Assembly (NCBI GenBank): GCA_020025715.1
Contig: JAHHRQ010000022.1
Location: forward strand, 1-25,409
Source: Oscillospiraceae bacterium
GTDB lineage: Bacteria > Bacillota > Clostridia > Oscillospirales > Oscillospiraceae
Length of the DNA: 25,409 nucleotides
Direction of reading: 5' to 3'
The stretch's first letter is position 1. Every line of letters starts with the position of its first letter. Below the pieces are notes generated by a model. The model saw nothing but the letters and a program-made list of their open reading frames with translations. It was not told the DNA's origin and made no database searches. Positions 17,438 through 24,086 of the stretch are shown piece by piece. A program made the position numbers and the translations under genes.

Positions 17438-17460
17438 CAATCGTGCCTTAAATGTGGCGC

Positions 17461-17505
17461 CGCCAAGTGGTGCAAGCGGCTTTAAATGGAGCCGAAGCAC
17501 CGGCG
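17461..17505 (+). other. Structured RNA hairpin in the tRNA-Leu leader
   Basis: Three nested stems line up in one rod: CGCC/GGCG (17461-17464 with 17502-17505), GGTGC/GCACC (17469-17473 with 17497-17501) and CGGCT/AGCCG (17477-17481 with 17490-17494), separated by small internal loops. It ends 6 bases before the mature tRNA. It may guide RNase P or other 5' processing, or be a decayed tRNA-like sequence. I do not recognise it as a named RNA family. Confidence 0.5.
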
Positions 17506-17511
17506 AGATAA

Positions 17512-17596
17512 GCGAGAGTGCTGGAACAGGTAGACAGGCACGTTTGAGGGGCGTGTGACAACCGTCGTGGGAGTTCGATTCTCCTCTCTCGCACCA
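17512..17596 (+). tRNA. tRNA-Leu (anticodon GAG)
   Basis: This is a class II tRNA with a long variable arm. The acceptor stem GCGAGAG pairs perfectly with CTCTCGC (17586-17592), then discriminator A and an encoded CCA (17594-17596). The anticodon stem CACGT/GCGTG encloses the loop TTGAGGG with GAG at its centre. The T arm GGGAG/CTCCT carries TTCGATT. The D-loop region GGAACAGGTAGACA is typical of tRNA-Leu. GAG reads CUC and CUU leucine codons. It is transcribed from its own promoter and stopped by a UUCG hairpin just after the CCA. Confidence 0.97.
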
Positions 17597-17597
17597 G

Positions 17598-17630
17598 AAA
17601 GTCAAGGACTTCGGTCCTTGACTTTTTTTC
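17598..17630 (+). terminator. Intrinsic terminator after tRNA-Leu
   Basis: A perfect 12-bp stem (17598-17609 with 17614-17625) closed by a C(UUCG)G tetraloop is followed by a T run. It begins 2 bases after the tRNA's CCA end. Confidence 0.95.
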
Positions 17631-17730
17631 TTTTTTATTTTCGGAAATTCAAAATTTTTTTCAATTAAGATTTTTTATTAAAAAATATTTTCTTCCGAAA
17701 TTTTTCTCAAAGAAATTTTTTTAAAATCAG

Positions 17731-17760
17731 ATGCCGGAGAGCTTTTCTCCGGCATTTTTT
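17731..17760 (+). terminator. Second intrinsic terminator upstream of the amidohydrolase gene
   Basis: Perfect 10-bp arms (ATGCCGGAGA at 17731-17740 and its complement at 17746-17755) with a 5-base loop are followed by a T run on the plus strand. No gene lies between it and the tRNA terminator, so it is probably a backup stop for tRNA read-through. Confidence 0.85.
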
Positions 17761-17802
17761 GCTTAATGGCACTTTTTGCAATATAATCAGCAGTAACGCC
17801 TA

Positions 17803-17831
17803 TTCAAAATGGCATTTAATTTAAATATAAT
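17803..17831 (+). promoter_or_regulatory. Candidate promoter for the amidohydrolase-carrier operon
   Basis: TTCAAA (17803-17808) and TATAAT (17826-17831) are 17 bases apart; the -10 is perfect and the -35 is 4/6. An overlapping second TATAAT (17831-17836) has no good -35. The start would be near 17838, about 26 bases before the ATG. Confidence 0.5.
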
Positions 17832-17863
17832 ATAATGGCTGTTTGATGTGAGGTGTTTTCAGC

Positions 17864-19228
17864 ATGAAAATTTTAATACAGAACGGTCTTGTTATTGACC
17901 CCGAAAATTCAATATGCTCCAGACGGAGCCTTTATCTGGAAGACGGCAAGGTTGCCTCCATGCCGGAGGGTGAAGTTAACGCCGATATGGTAATCGACGC
18001 TGAAAATAAAATCGTATGCCCCGGATTTATAGATATACATATGCACGAAGATGCCCTCAACCCTGACGGAAGTCTTTATGCAGACGATGACAAAGCAATC
18101 CTCGCCTGTATGCTCCGCATGGGCGTTACCACCGCCGTGGGCGGTAACTGCGGTGAAAATGTATGCAACCCCGCAGATTATATGGATATAGCCGACAGAG
18201 AGGGTACTTATACAAATATTGCCATGCTGGCAGGCCACCAGTATTTCCGCCAGAAATCCGGCTGTACCGATGATTACGGCCCCGCCACCGAAGATCAGAT
18301 TCGGAAATGCGCTGATGCAATGGAAGATGCCCTTAAGAGAGGCTGTGCCGGTATTTCCTACGGTATCAGATACGTTCCCGGCATGGATGCTCAGGAGCTT
18401 ATAAAGACCGCTGAAGGCGCTAAGAAGCAGGGCAAAATGGTTGCCGCCCATATAAGAGACGATGCCTCCGCAGTTTTCGGCGCTGCAAGAGAATTTCTCG
18501 ATGCAGGACTTAAACTCAATGTTCCCCTTCAGGTTTCACATATAGGCAGTATGGCAGGCTTCGGACAGATGGAAGAATTTCTCTCCCTTATATATGATTA
18601 CAGAAAAAAAGATTCCCGCATTTTCTGCGACTGCTATCCCTATGACGCCTTCTCCACCGGTCTCGGCTCCGCCACCTATGACGATGGCTGGATGGACAGA
18701 TACAACTGCTCTTACGACGTTGTAGAGCTGGCAGACGGGAAATATAAAGGTCAGCGCTGCACCAAAGAAATTTTCGACGAGGTTCGCCGGGATGACCCCC
18801 AGTGCAGAACTATCTGCTATGTTATGGAGCAGGAACAGGTTGACCTTGCCTACACCCACCCCGCAGTTATGGTGGGAAGTGACGGTGTAATGAACATGGG
18901 AGCCGGCCACCCCCGAGCCGCCGGAGCATTCCCCCGCTTCATTAACCGCTACGTAAACGGCGGCAGACTTTCAATGTATGATGCCGTAAACCGTATGACT
19001 GCCATGCCCGCAAAACAGCTTGGGCTTAAAAACAAAGGAAACCTCACCATAGGCTCTGATGCCGATGTGATTATATTTGATCCCGAAACTATTAAAGACC
19101 TTTCCACCTTTGAAAATCCCATTACCCCGCCGGTCGGAATTGACTATGTGATAGTAAACGGAACTCCCGCCGTTAAAGACGGCAGAATAATAAACGGCAA
19201 AGCCGGAAAATCCGCCCGTGTATATTAA
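17864..19228 (+). CDS. N-acyl-D-amino-acid deacylase family amidohydrolase
   Basis: The 454-residue protein belongs to the amidohydrolase superfamily and best fits the D-aminoacylase branch, which removes N-acyl groups from D-amino acids. Visible metal and catalytic positions are His59 and His61 (DIHMHED), Cys96 in GGNCGEN (the bridging cysteine position of D-aminoacylases), His196 (AAHIRDD), His226 (QVSHIGS) and Asp340 (VGSDG). The branch signature HPRAAGAFPRFI follows, and the C-terminal ADVIIFDP closes the small beta domain. It is somewhat shorter than typical members (about 480-530). The carrier gene begins 12 bases later, with its ribosome binding site touching this stop codon, so the two are probably one operon. 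Natural substrates could be acyl-D-amino acids, or related amides or hydantoin-like rings; sequence alone does not decide. Confidence 0.87.
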   Translation: MKILIQNGLVIDPENSICSRRSLYLEDGKVASMPEGEVNADMVIDAENKIVCPGFIDIHMHEDALNPDGSLYADDDKAILACMLRMGVTTAVGGNCGENVCNPADYMDIADREGTYTNIAMLAGHQYFRQKSGCTDDYGPATEDQIRKCADAMEDALKRGCAGISYGIRYVPGMDAQELIKTAEGAKKQGKMVAAHIRDDASAVFGAAREFLDAGLKLNVPLQVSHIGSMAGFGQMEEFLSLIYDYRKKDSRIFCDCYPYDAFSTGLGSATYDDGWMDRYNCSYDVVELADGKYKGQRCTKEIFDEVRRDDPQCRTICYVMEQEQVDLAYTHPAVMVGSDGVMNMGAGHPRAAGAFPRFINRYVNGGRLSMYDAVNRMTAMPAKQLGLKNKGNLTIGSDADVIIFDPETIKDLSTFENPITPPVGIDYVIVNGTPAVKDGRIINGKAGKSARVY

Positions 19229-19240
19229 AGGAGAATTTTT

Positions 19241-20671
19241 ATGACCAAGCCTGCTAAATCAGAAAACCTTAACGATAAGAAAAAGAAATTCAAAATGCCC
19301 GACACATGGATTGTGGTTTTTGCAATGGTGGTTATCGCCGCCATTTTAAGCTGGATAGTCCCCGCCGGTACATATGAATATAAACAGGTGGATATTAACG
19401 GCACCGTACGAAATATAGCCATAGACGGCTCCTACCACGTTATAGATAAGGCCGAAACCAAGCCCACCGGATTTTTAGGGCTGTTCTCCGCTCTCTACAC
19501 CGGCTGTGTTGAGGCAGGCAGTACCATATTTATGATTTTATGCTGCTGCGCCAGTTTCCGCATTATGGTTCGCACCGGTGCAATCCACGCCGGAATAGGC
19601 TCCATATTGAAAAAGCTCGGCAACAAGGGCATGATTTTAGCCGTAGTTTTAATGGTTGTTTTCGGTATCTGCGGCTCCATGTTCGGTATGATAAGCGAGC
19701 TTTTCGGCTTCTATCCTTTAATGGTAGGTCTCGGAGTTGCCCTTGGCTATGACCCTTTATTCGGTTTTGCAATTTTGTGTCTGGGCGATTACATAGGCTT
19801 TACCGCCGGTACTCTGAACCCCTATAACGTGGCAGTTTCTCAGGGTATAGCCGAAGTCCCCATATATTCAAACCAGCCCTACCGTTGGTTCAGCTTTGTT
19901 GTTCTCATGAGCATTTCCATTATTTATCTTGTGCGCTACGGCAAAAAGGTTAAGAAAGACCCCACTATCTCCCCTGTTTACGGCCGTCCCTGCGTCCACA
20001 GCTTCAGTGACGGAGATCTGGACGAATACAAAATGGACTGGAGATATATTCTGGTTCTTCTCGACATGTTTATTGCCATAGCAATTTTAATGGTCGGCCT
20101 GATGAAATACAGCTGGGGCAACACTCAGCTCTGCGGACTGTTTATCATAATGTCCATAGCCGCCGCCCTTATCTGCGGCTGGAACAGCCAGAAATATGTG
20201 GATGAATTTGTAGAAGGCGTTAAAGGCATGATCTGGGGCGCTCTGATTGCCGGTCTTTCAAGAGCAATCCTTGTTGTTATGAATAATGCCCAGATTACCG
20301 ACACTATCATTCACGCTCTGGCAGAGCTTTTAAAGAAGGCTCCCGCCTCCATTTCCGCCCAGCTCATTCTTTTAGTCCAGACCCTTATTAACCTTCCCAT
20401 TTCCTCTGCCACCGGTCAGGCAGCCGTTACAATGCCTATTATGGCTCCTCTGGCTGACGCACTGAACGTTACCCGTGACACCGCATGTCTTGCCTTCCAG
20501 TTCGGTGACGGCCTTACAAACCTGCTCTGGCCCACCAGCAATGTGGTTATAGTCTGCGGTCTTGCAGACATTCCCTATGAAAAATGGGTTAAATGGTTCC
20601 TGCCCCTCTTCTTCATCCTGCTTATTGCACAGATGATATTGGTCGGCGGAGCCGTGGCAATCGGACTTTAA
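19241..20671 (+). CDS. YfcC/DcuC-type membrane carrier
   Basis: The 476-residue integral membrane protein has about 12 hydrophobic segments after a lysine-rich cytoplasmic start. The order WIVPAGTYEYKQV near the N-terminus, EAGSTIFMILCCCASFRIMVRTGAI-like repeats in the first half, and SSATGQAAVTMPIMAPLAD plus LLWPTSNV in the second half match the YfcC (C4-dicarboxylate/arginine-ornithine carrier-like) family of the ion transporter clan. Family members move amino acids, peptides or carboxylates. Its coupling to the deacylase suggests it imports the acylated amino acid or exports a product. GGAG is placed 8 bases before the ATG. An imperfect terminator follows 17 bases after the stop codon. Confidence 0.85.
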   Translation: MTKPAKSENLNDKKKKFKMPDTWIVVFAMVVIAAILSWIVPAGTYEYKQVDINGTVRNIAIDGSYHVIDKAETKPTGFLGLFSALYTGCVEAGSTIFMILCCCASFRIMVRTGAIHAGIGSILKKLGNKGMILAVVLMVVFGICGSMFGMISELFGFYPLMVGLGVALGYDPLFGFAILCLGDYIGFTAGTLNPYNVAVSQGIAEVPIYSNQPYRWFSFVVLMSISIIYLVRYGKKVKKDPTISPVYGRPCVHSFSDGDLDEYKMDWRYILVLLDMFIAIAILMVGLMKYSWGNTQLCGLFIIMSIAAALICGWNSQKYVDEFVEGVKGMIWGALIAGLSRAILVVMNNAQITDTIIHALAELLKKAPASISAQLILLVQTLINLPISSATGQAAVTMPIMAPLADALNVTRDTACLAFQFGDGLTNLLWPTSNVVIVCGLADIPYEKWVKWFLPLFFILLIAQMILVGGAVAIGL

Positions 20672-20687
20672 AACAATAATTTACAGT

Positions 20688-20727
20688 AAAAAAGCCGCTG
20701 TCAGAGCTGTTCTGGCGGCGGTTTTTT
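20688..20727 (+). terminator. Imperfect terminator after the carrier gene
   Basis: CCGC/GCGG and CAGA/TCTG stems with a three-base bulge and a short loop are preceded by an A run and followed by TTTTTT. The stem is less regular than the others in the window, so read-through is possible. Confidence 0.6.
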
Positions 20728-20761
20728 GCATAAGTTCATAAAATATTTCTATTTCTGTCCC

Positions 20762-20790
20762 TTGACAGCTTTACAAGCTGGGCTTATAAT
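20762..20790 (+). promoter_or_regulatory. Perfect sigma-A promoter with internal palindrome
   Basis: TTGACA (20762-20767) and TATAAT (20785-20790) are both exact consensus hexamers with the optimal 17-base spacer. The spacer region contains a perfect inverted repeat, CAGCTT-TAC-AAGCTG (20766-20780). A promoter this strong in front of a regulator-like gene suggests that it is repressed through that palindrome. The start is near 20797, 32 bases before the ATG. Confidence 0.88.
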
Positions 20791-20828
20791 ATTATCGACA
20801 TATGACGGATTGAAAAGAGGTGAGCAGG

Positions 20829-21518
20829 ATGTCCAGACCCCAAAAATGCCGCCGTATCTGCGCCGAGCCGCGGTTCACGGAGTTTGCTCCCAAAGGCGAC
20901 GAAAATGCCCGCTCCATCGTTTTAAGCATTGATGAATACGAAGTTTTCCGTCTGGTGGATTATGAAAACAAAACCCACGAGGAATGTGCCAAGCAAATGG
21001 ACATCTCCCGCACCACCGTCACGGAAATCTACGACAGCGCCAGAAAGAAAATTGCCAATTTTCTTGTAAACGGCCTTTCACTTAAAATTCAGGGCGGTAA
21101 CTACCGTATATGCGACGGTTCCGCTGCCTGCTGCGGGTTAAGGTGCAAAGGTGATGAAAGCGAAGCTTCAAATGCAGCCGTACCCGAAAAGGTGGATAAG
21201 CCTGAGGGCGCTGTAAGAATTGCCATTGTATGTGAAGACGGTGAGGTTTTCCCCCACTTCGGTCAGTCGGAAAGCTTTATCCTTTACGATGTTAAGGACG
21301 GCGTACTGTTACAGCAGAATGTTGTTAAGCTAAGCGGAGCCCAGAGAGGCGCTCTGCCGGATATTTTAAAGAGATTTCTGGTGGATAAGCTTATCTGCGG
21401 CGGAATAGGACCGGGCGCATTAAATGCCCTGGACACTCACGGCATAGAGGTTTTCACAGGAGTTTCAGGCAGTACGGAGCAGGCCTTTAATAATTGGCTT
21501 AAAGGCTGTTTAAACTAA
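20829..21518 (+). CDS. DUF134 helix-turn-helix protein fused to a NifX-like domain
   Basis: The 229-residue protein starts at ATG 20829, with GAGGTG 6 bases upstream. The GTG at 20820 lies inside that site and is less likely, and MSRPQKCRRIC is the usual DUF134 beginning. Residues 1-90 form the DUF134 domain with a sigma-region-4-like helix-turn-helix (EECAKQMDISRTTVTEIYDSA). Residues 95-106 hold a cysteine cluster (Cys95, 101, 102, 106), with Cys7 and Cys11 near the start. Residues about 127-229 form a dinitrogenase FeMo-cofactor-binding (NifX/NafY) type domain with FPHFGQSESF. The inferred role is a transcription regulator that senses a metal or Fe-S cluster and controls this locus, likely including its own palindromic promoter. 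It heads the module; the next gene follows after 46 bases. Confidence 0.87.
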   Translation: MSRPQKCRRICAEPRFTEFAPKGDENARSIVLSIDEYEVFRLVDYENKTHEECAKQMDISRTTVTEIYDSARKKIANFLVNGLSLKIQGGNYRICDGSAACCGLRCKGDESEASNAAVPEKVDKPEGAVRIAIVCEDGEVFPHFGQSESFILYDVKDGVLLQQNVVKLSGAQRGALPDILKRFLVDKLICGGIGPGALNALDTHGIEVFTGVSGSTEQAFNNWLKGCLN

Positions 21519-21564
21519 GATTACAGCGGAAAATATCGAAACTGCATTATATGGAGGTAGAAAA

Positions 21565-21921
21565 ATGATAGTAGCATTACCTATGGATGAGGACAGGAAA
21601 AACATCTGCGTGTCTTTCGGCAGAGCACCTTTCTTCCTTTTTAAGAACACCGAAACCGGCGCAGAAGAGTTTGTTGTAAACCCCGGTGCAGAGGCTTCCG
21701 GCGGTGCCGGCGTTAAGGCAGCTCAGGCTGTTGTTGACGGAGGTTCCGACGCTCTCATCACTGTACGCTGCGGTGAAAATGCCGCCGAGGTATTCAAGGC
21801 AGCAGATATTAAAATTTACAAGGCTGAGGGCACTGACGGGGCTGAAAACCTGAAAGCTCTCGCCGAAGGCAAGCTCTCCGAGCTTACCAAATTCCACGCG
21901 GGCTACCACGGCATAGCATGA
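21565..21921 (+). CDS. NifX/NafY-type metallocluster-binding protein
   Basis: The 118-residue single-domain protein is of the dinitrogenase iron-molybdenum cofactor-binding type: MIVALPMDED start, SFGRAPFFLF, GGAGVKAAQAVVDGG and VFKAADIKIYKAEG. The family binds and carries metal-sulphur clusters; many members have no link to nitrogenase. No nif structural genes are present here, so nitrogen fixation is not implied. The core has a single cysteine (TVRCGEN). The ribosome binding site is TGGAGG, and the stop codon overlaps the next ATG (ATGA), which suggests coupled synthesis with the first ATPase. It is the best counterpart here of Desulfovibrio orange protein, but cluster content is unknown. 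Confidence 0.85.
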   Translation: MIVALPMDEDRKNICVSFGRAPFFLFKNTETGAEEFVVNPGAEASGGAGVKAAQAVVDGGSDALITVRCGENAAEVFKAADIKIYKAEGTDGAENLKALAEGKLSELTKFHAGYHGIA

Positions 21922-22757
21922 AAATAGCTGTATTAAGCGGCAAGGGCGGCACCGGTAAAACCTTTGTCTCCACTAACCTTGCCTTAGCCGCCGGAAAAGC
22001 CGCATATGTTGACTGCGACGTGGAGGAGCCTAACGGCAGACTGTTTTTAAAGCCCGAAAATATTGAAAGCACTTCCGTCAAGGTGAACACTCCCCTTGTA
22101 AATCCCATGAAGTGCTCCGGCTGCCGCAAATGTGTGGACTTCTGCAAATTCCACGCTATGGCCTTTGTAAGAAACCACCCCATTATCTTCCCCGCAATCT
22201 GCCACTCCTGCGGCGGATGCGCCCTTCTCTGCCCCGAAAACGCAATCAAGGAAACTGAGAGGGAAATCGGAGTTGTTGAAAAAGGCACTCACGGAGACAC
22301 ATGCGTTATAACCGGCGTTATGAACCCCGGCGAAGAAAGCGGCGTTCCCATTATAAAAGAGGCTCTCCGCGAGGGCATAGCAGCTGAGGAAAACGTAATT
22401 ATAGACTGCCCTCCCGGCAGTGCATGTGCAGTTATGGAAAGTGTTACACTGTCCGATTACTGCGTAATAATCGCAGAGCCTACCGCCTTCGGTCTCCACA
22501 ATTTCCGCATGGTTTATGAGCTGTCTCAGCTTATGGGCAAGCCCTGCTGTGTGGTTATAAACAAGGAGTCCGAGCCTTACGCACCTCTGGAGGATTTCTG
22601 CAAAGAGCATAATATTCCCATAGCTTTAAGAATTCCTTATTCAGATGAGCTTGCATCAATCGGTGCAAAGGCAGATGTTGCCTCTGAGGCTAAAGAGGAA
22701 TACAGAGAAATGTTTAAATCTCTTCTTGACTATATAAGCAGGGAGGCAGCCAAATGA
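21918..22757 (+). CDS. MinD/Mrp-like ATPase with inserted ferredoxin domain (first copy)
   Basis: The 279-residue P-loop ATPase has the deviant Walker A GKGGTGKT (8-15, signature Lys9 and Lys14), DCDVEEPN (switch region, residues 32-39) and IIDCPPG. Between these lies an inserted ferredoxin domain with two CxxCxxCxxxC motifs, Cys66/69/72/76 and Cys95/98/101/105, expected to hold two [4Fe-4S] clusters. Such proteins couple ATP to Fe-S or metallocluster handling and resemble the paired ATPases of the Desulfovibrio ORP complex. It overlaps the preceding NifX-like gene and the following ATPase gene by ATGA, so the products are probably made together and may form a heterodimer. Confidence 0.9.
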   Translation: MKIAVLSGKGGTGKTFVSTNLALAAGKAAYVDCDVEEPNGRLFLKPENIESTSVKVNTPLVNPMKCSGCRKCVDFCKFHAMAFVRNHPIIFPAICHSCGGCALLCPENAIKETEREIGVVEKGTHGDTCVITGVMNPGEESGVPIIKEALREGIAAEENVIIDCPPGSACAVMESVTLSDYCVIIAEPTAFGLHNFRMVYELSQLMGKPCCVVINKESEPYAPLEDFCKEHNIPIALRIPYSDELASIGAKADVASEAKEEYREMFKSLLDYISREAAK

Positions 22758-23623
22758 AAAAGCTTCTTATTCTGAGCGGTAAGGGCGGCACCGGTAAAAC
22801 CACCACCGCCGCTTCATTCATCCGCTTTTCACAGGCTCAGGCTTTTGCAGACTGTGACGTTGATGCCCCTAATCTGCACATAGTTTCAAAAATGACCGTT
22901 AAGCCGGAGGTCACCGATTACTACGGCATGGAAAAAGCCGTAATCGACCCGAAAAAATGCCTAAACTGCGGCAAATGCGCTGCAAACTGCCGCTTTGACG
23001 CTGTAAGACACGCTGATGGTCACTGTGAGATTGATGAATTCGGATGTGAGGGCTGCGGCGTGTGCGCTGCAATATGCCCCGCAGATGCAATTTCCATGCA
23101 GTCTGATGCTGCCGGAAAGCTCAGTCTCTATAAAGATAAGCAGACCTTTGCAACGGCCGAGCTTAAAATGGGCCGCGGCAACTCCGGAAAGCTTGTAAGC
23201 GAAGTAAAAAGCGTTATGAGCGACGCTGCACCCGACGCAGATTTAGCTATAATAGACGGCTCTCCCGGAATAGGCTGCCCTGTCATTGCCTCCGTAACAG
23301 GAGTTGACATGGCGCTTATCGTAACCGAGCCCAGCGCTTCCGGCTTATCGGACCTTAAAAGACTTCTCCACACCTCTGACATTCTCAGAGTAAAGGTGGC
23401 AGTCTGTGTCAACAAATATGACGCATGTCCCGAAAAGGCAGAGGAAATCAGAGACTTCTGCAAACAGGAAAACATCACCTTTGTAGGCTTTATGCCTTTT
23501 GACAAAAAAGCTTCTCAGGCCATAAATCAGGGTATGAGCGTTGCAGATGTTGACTGCCCGCTGCGAGATGCTTTAAGACAGATTTACGATAAAACAATGG
23601 CTCTATTGGAGGACAAAAAATGA
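22754..23623 (+). CDS. MinD/Mrp-like ATPase with inserted ferredoxin domain (second copy)
   Basis: The 289-residue paralogue of the preceding gene has Walker A GKGGTGKT at 9-16, DCDVDAPN at 33-40, IIDGSPG, and an inserted ferredoxin with Cys69/72/75/79 and Cys98/101/104/108. It shares the fold and layout with the first copy but little sequence outside the motifs, so this looks like an old functional split rather than a recent duplication. The switch segment reads DAPN rather than EEPN. ATGA overlaps join it to both neighbours. The likely role is a partner ATPase in loading or sensing a cluster on the NifX-type proteins, inferred from family and context. Confidence 0.9.
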   Translation: MKKLLILSGKGGTGKTTTAASFIRFSQAQAFADCDVDAPNLHIVSKMTVKPEVTDYYGMEKAVIDPKKCLNCGKCAANCRFDAVRHADGHCEIDEFGCEGCGVCAAICPADAISMQSDAAGKLSLYKDKQTFATAELKMGRGNSGKLVSEVKSVMSDAAPDADLAIIDGSPGIGCPVIASVTGVDMALIVTEPSASGLSDLKRLLHTSDILRVKVAVCVNKYDACPEKAEEIRDFCKQENITFVGFMPFDKKASQAINQGMSVADVDCPLRDALRQIYDKTMALLEDKK

Positions 23624-23952
23624 AGCTTGGAATAATCCGCTGTATGCAGACCGAGGACTACTGCCCCGGCACAACCGACTTCAAGGTAATAAAAAACCGC
23701 AAAGGCGCTTTTGAGGGCGTGGAGGAAGATATTGAGCTTATAGGCTTTATAAACTGCGGCGGCTGCCCCGGTAAGAAAGCCGTTTTAAGAGCAAGAGAGC
23801 TTGTTAAGCGCGGAGCTGACACAATAGCTTTCGCCTCCTGCATTCAGAAAGGCACACCTATCGGTTATCCCTGTCCCTTTGCAGAAAAGATGCGGGAGCT
23901 GGTTTCAAAAGAAGCGGGCGAAGATGTCCGCATTATCGACTATACCCACTGA
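23620..23952 (+). CDS. CGGC-domain protein
   Basis: The 110-residue protein fits the CGGC domain family, named for the INCGGCPGK motif here at residues 44-52 (Cys46, Cys49). Further cysteines are Cys8 (IIRCMQTEDYC), Cys15, Cys74 (FASCIQKG) and Cys85 (YPCPF), all in the conserved pattern. The family is thought to bind metal or a metal cluster, but its reaction is not established. Its start overlaps the second ATPase gene by ATGA, the fourth gene in a row joined this way, so it is very likely a working part of the same complex. A stem-loop begins in its stop codon. Confidence 0.83.
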   Translation: MKLGIIRCMQTEDYCPGTTDFKVIKNRKGAFEGVEEDIELIGFINCGGCPGKKAVLRARELVKRGADTIAFASCIQKGTPIGYPCPFAEKMRELVSKEAGEDVRIIDYTH

Positions 23953-23977
23953 TTTAAGCTCTTCCGTGGCTTAAATC
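23951..23977 (+). other. Stem-loop at the end of the coupled genes
   Basis: A perfect 9-bp stem, GATTTAAGC/GCTTAAATC (23951-23959 with 23969-23977), has a 9-base loop and starts within the CGGC gene's TGA stop codon. No T tract follows directly, so it is not a standard terminator. It may protect the 3' end of the upstream message or cause partial termination before the next promoter. Confidence 0.5.
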
Positions 23978-23999
23978 CGCAAATATTAAAAAATTTCCC

Positions 24000-24028
24000 T
24001 TGAACGGGAGTAATAAAAACGCTATTAT
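24000..24028 (+). promoter_or_regulatory. Promoter for the NifX-like and superoxide reductase genes
   Basis: TTGAAC (24000-24005) and TATTAT (24023-24028) are 17 bases apart, 4/6 and 5/6 matches. The predicted start near 24035 lies inside the inverted repeat at 24026-24047, so access to this promoter is probably controlled. Confidence 0.65.
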
Positions 24029-24047
24029 ATGTTTATGAGAACATATA
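24026..24047 (+). promoter_or_regulatory. Candidate operator: 8-bp inverted repeat over the start site
   Basis: TATATGTT (24026-24033) and AACATATA (24040-24047) are exact inverted repeats with a 6-base spacer. They overlap the end of the -10 hexamer and the predicted start, a classic repressor position. The half-sites do not match the CAGCTT palindrome at 20766, so a different regulator may bind here. Confidence 0.5.
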
Positions 24048-24086
24048 AAATATATTGATTTTCAAATTTTAAAGGAGTAATTCACC

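Noticed and set aside
17423..17605. Minus-strand 60-residue frame across the tRNA-Leu gene
   Set aside because: It is the reverse complement of the tRNA, its leader and its terminator. Such frames are common spurious calls over leucine tRNAs; it has no ribosome binding site.
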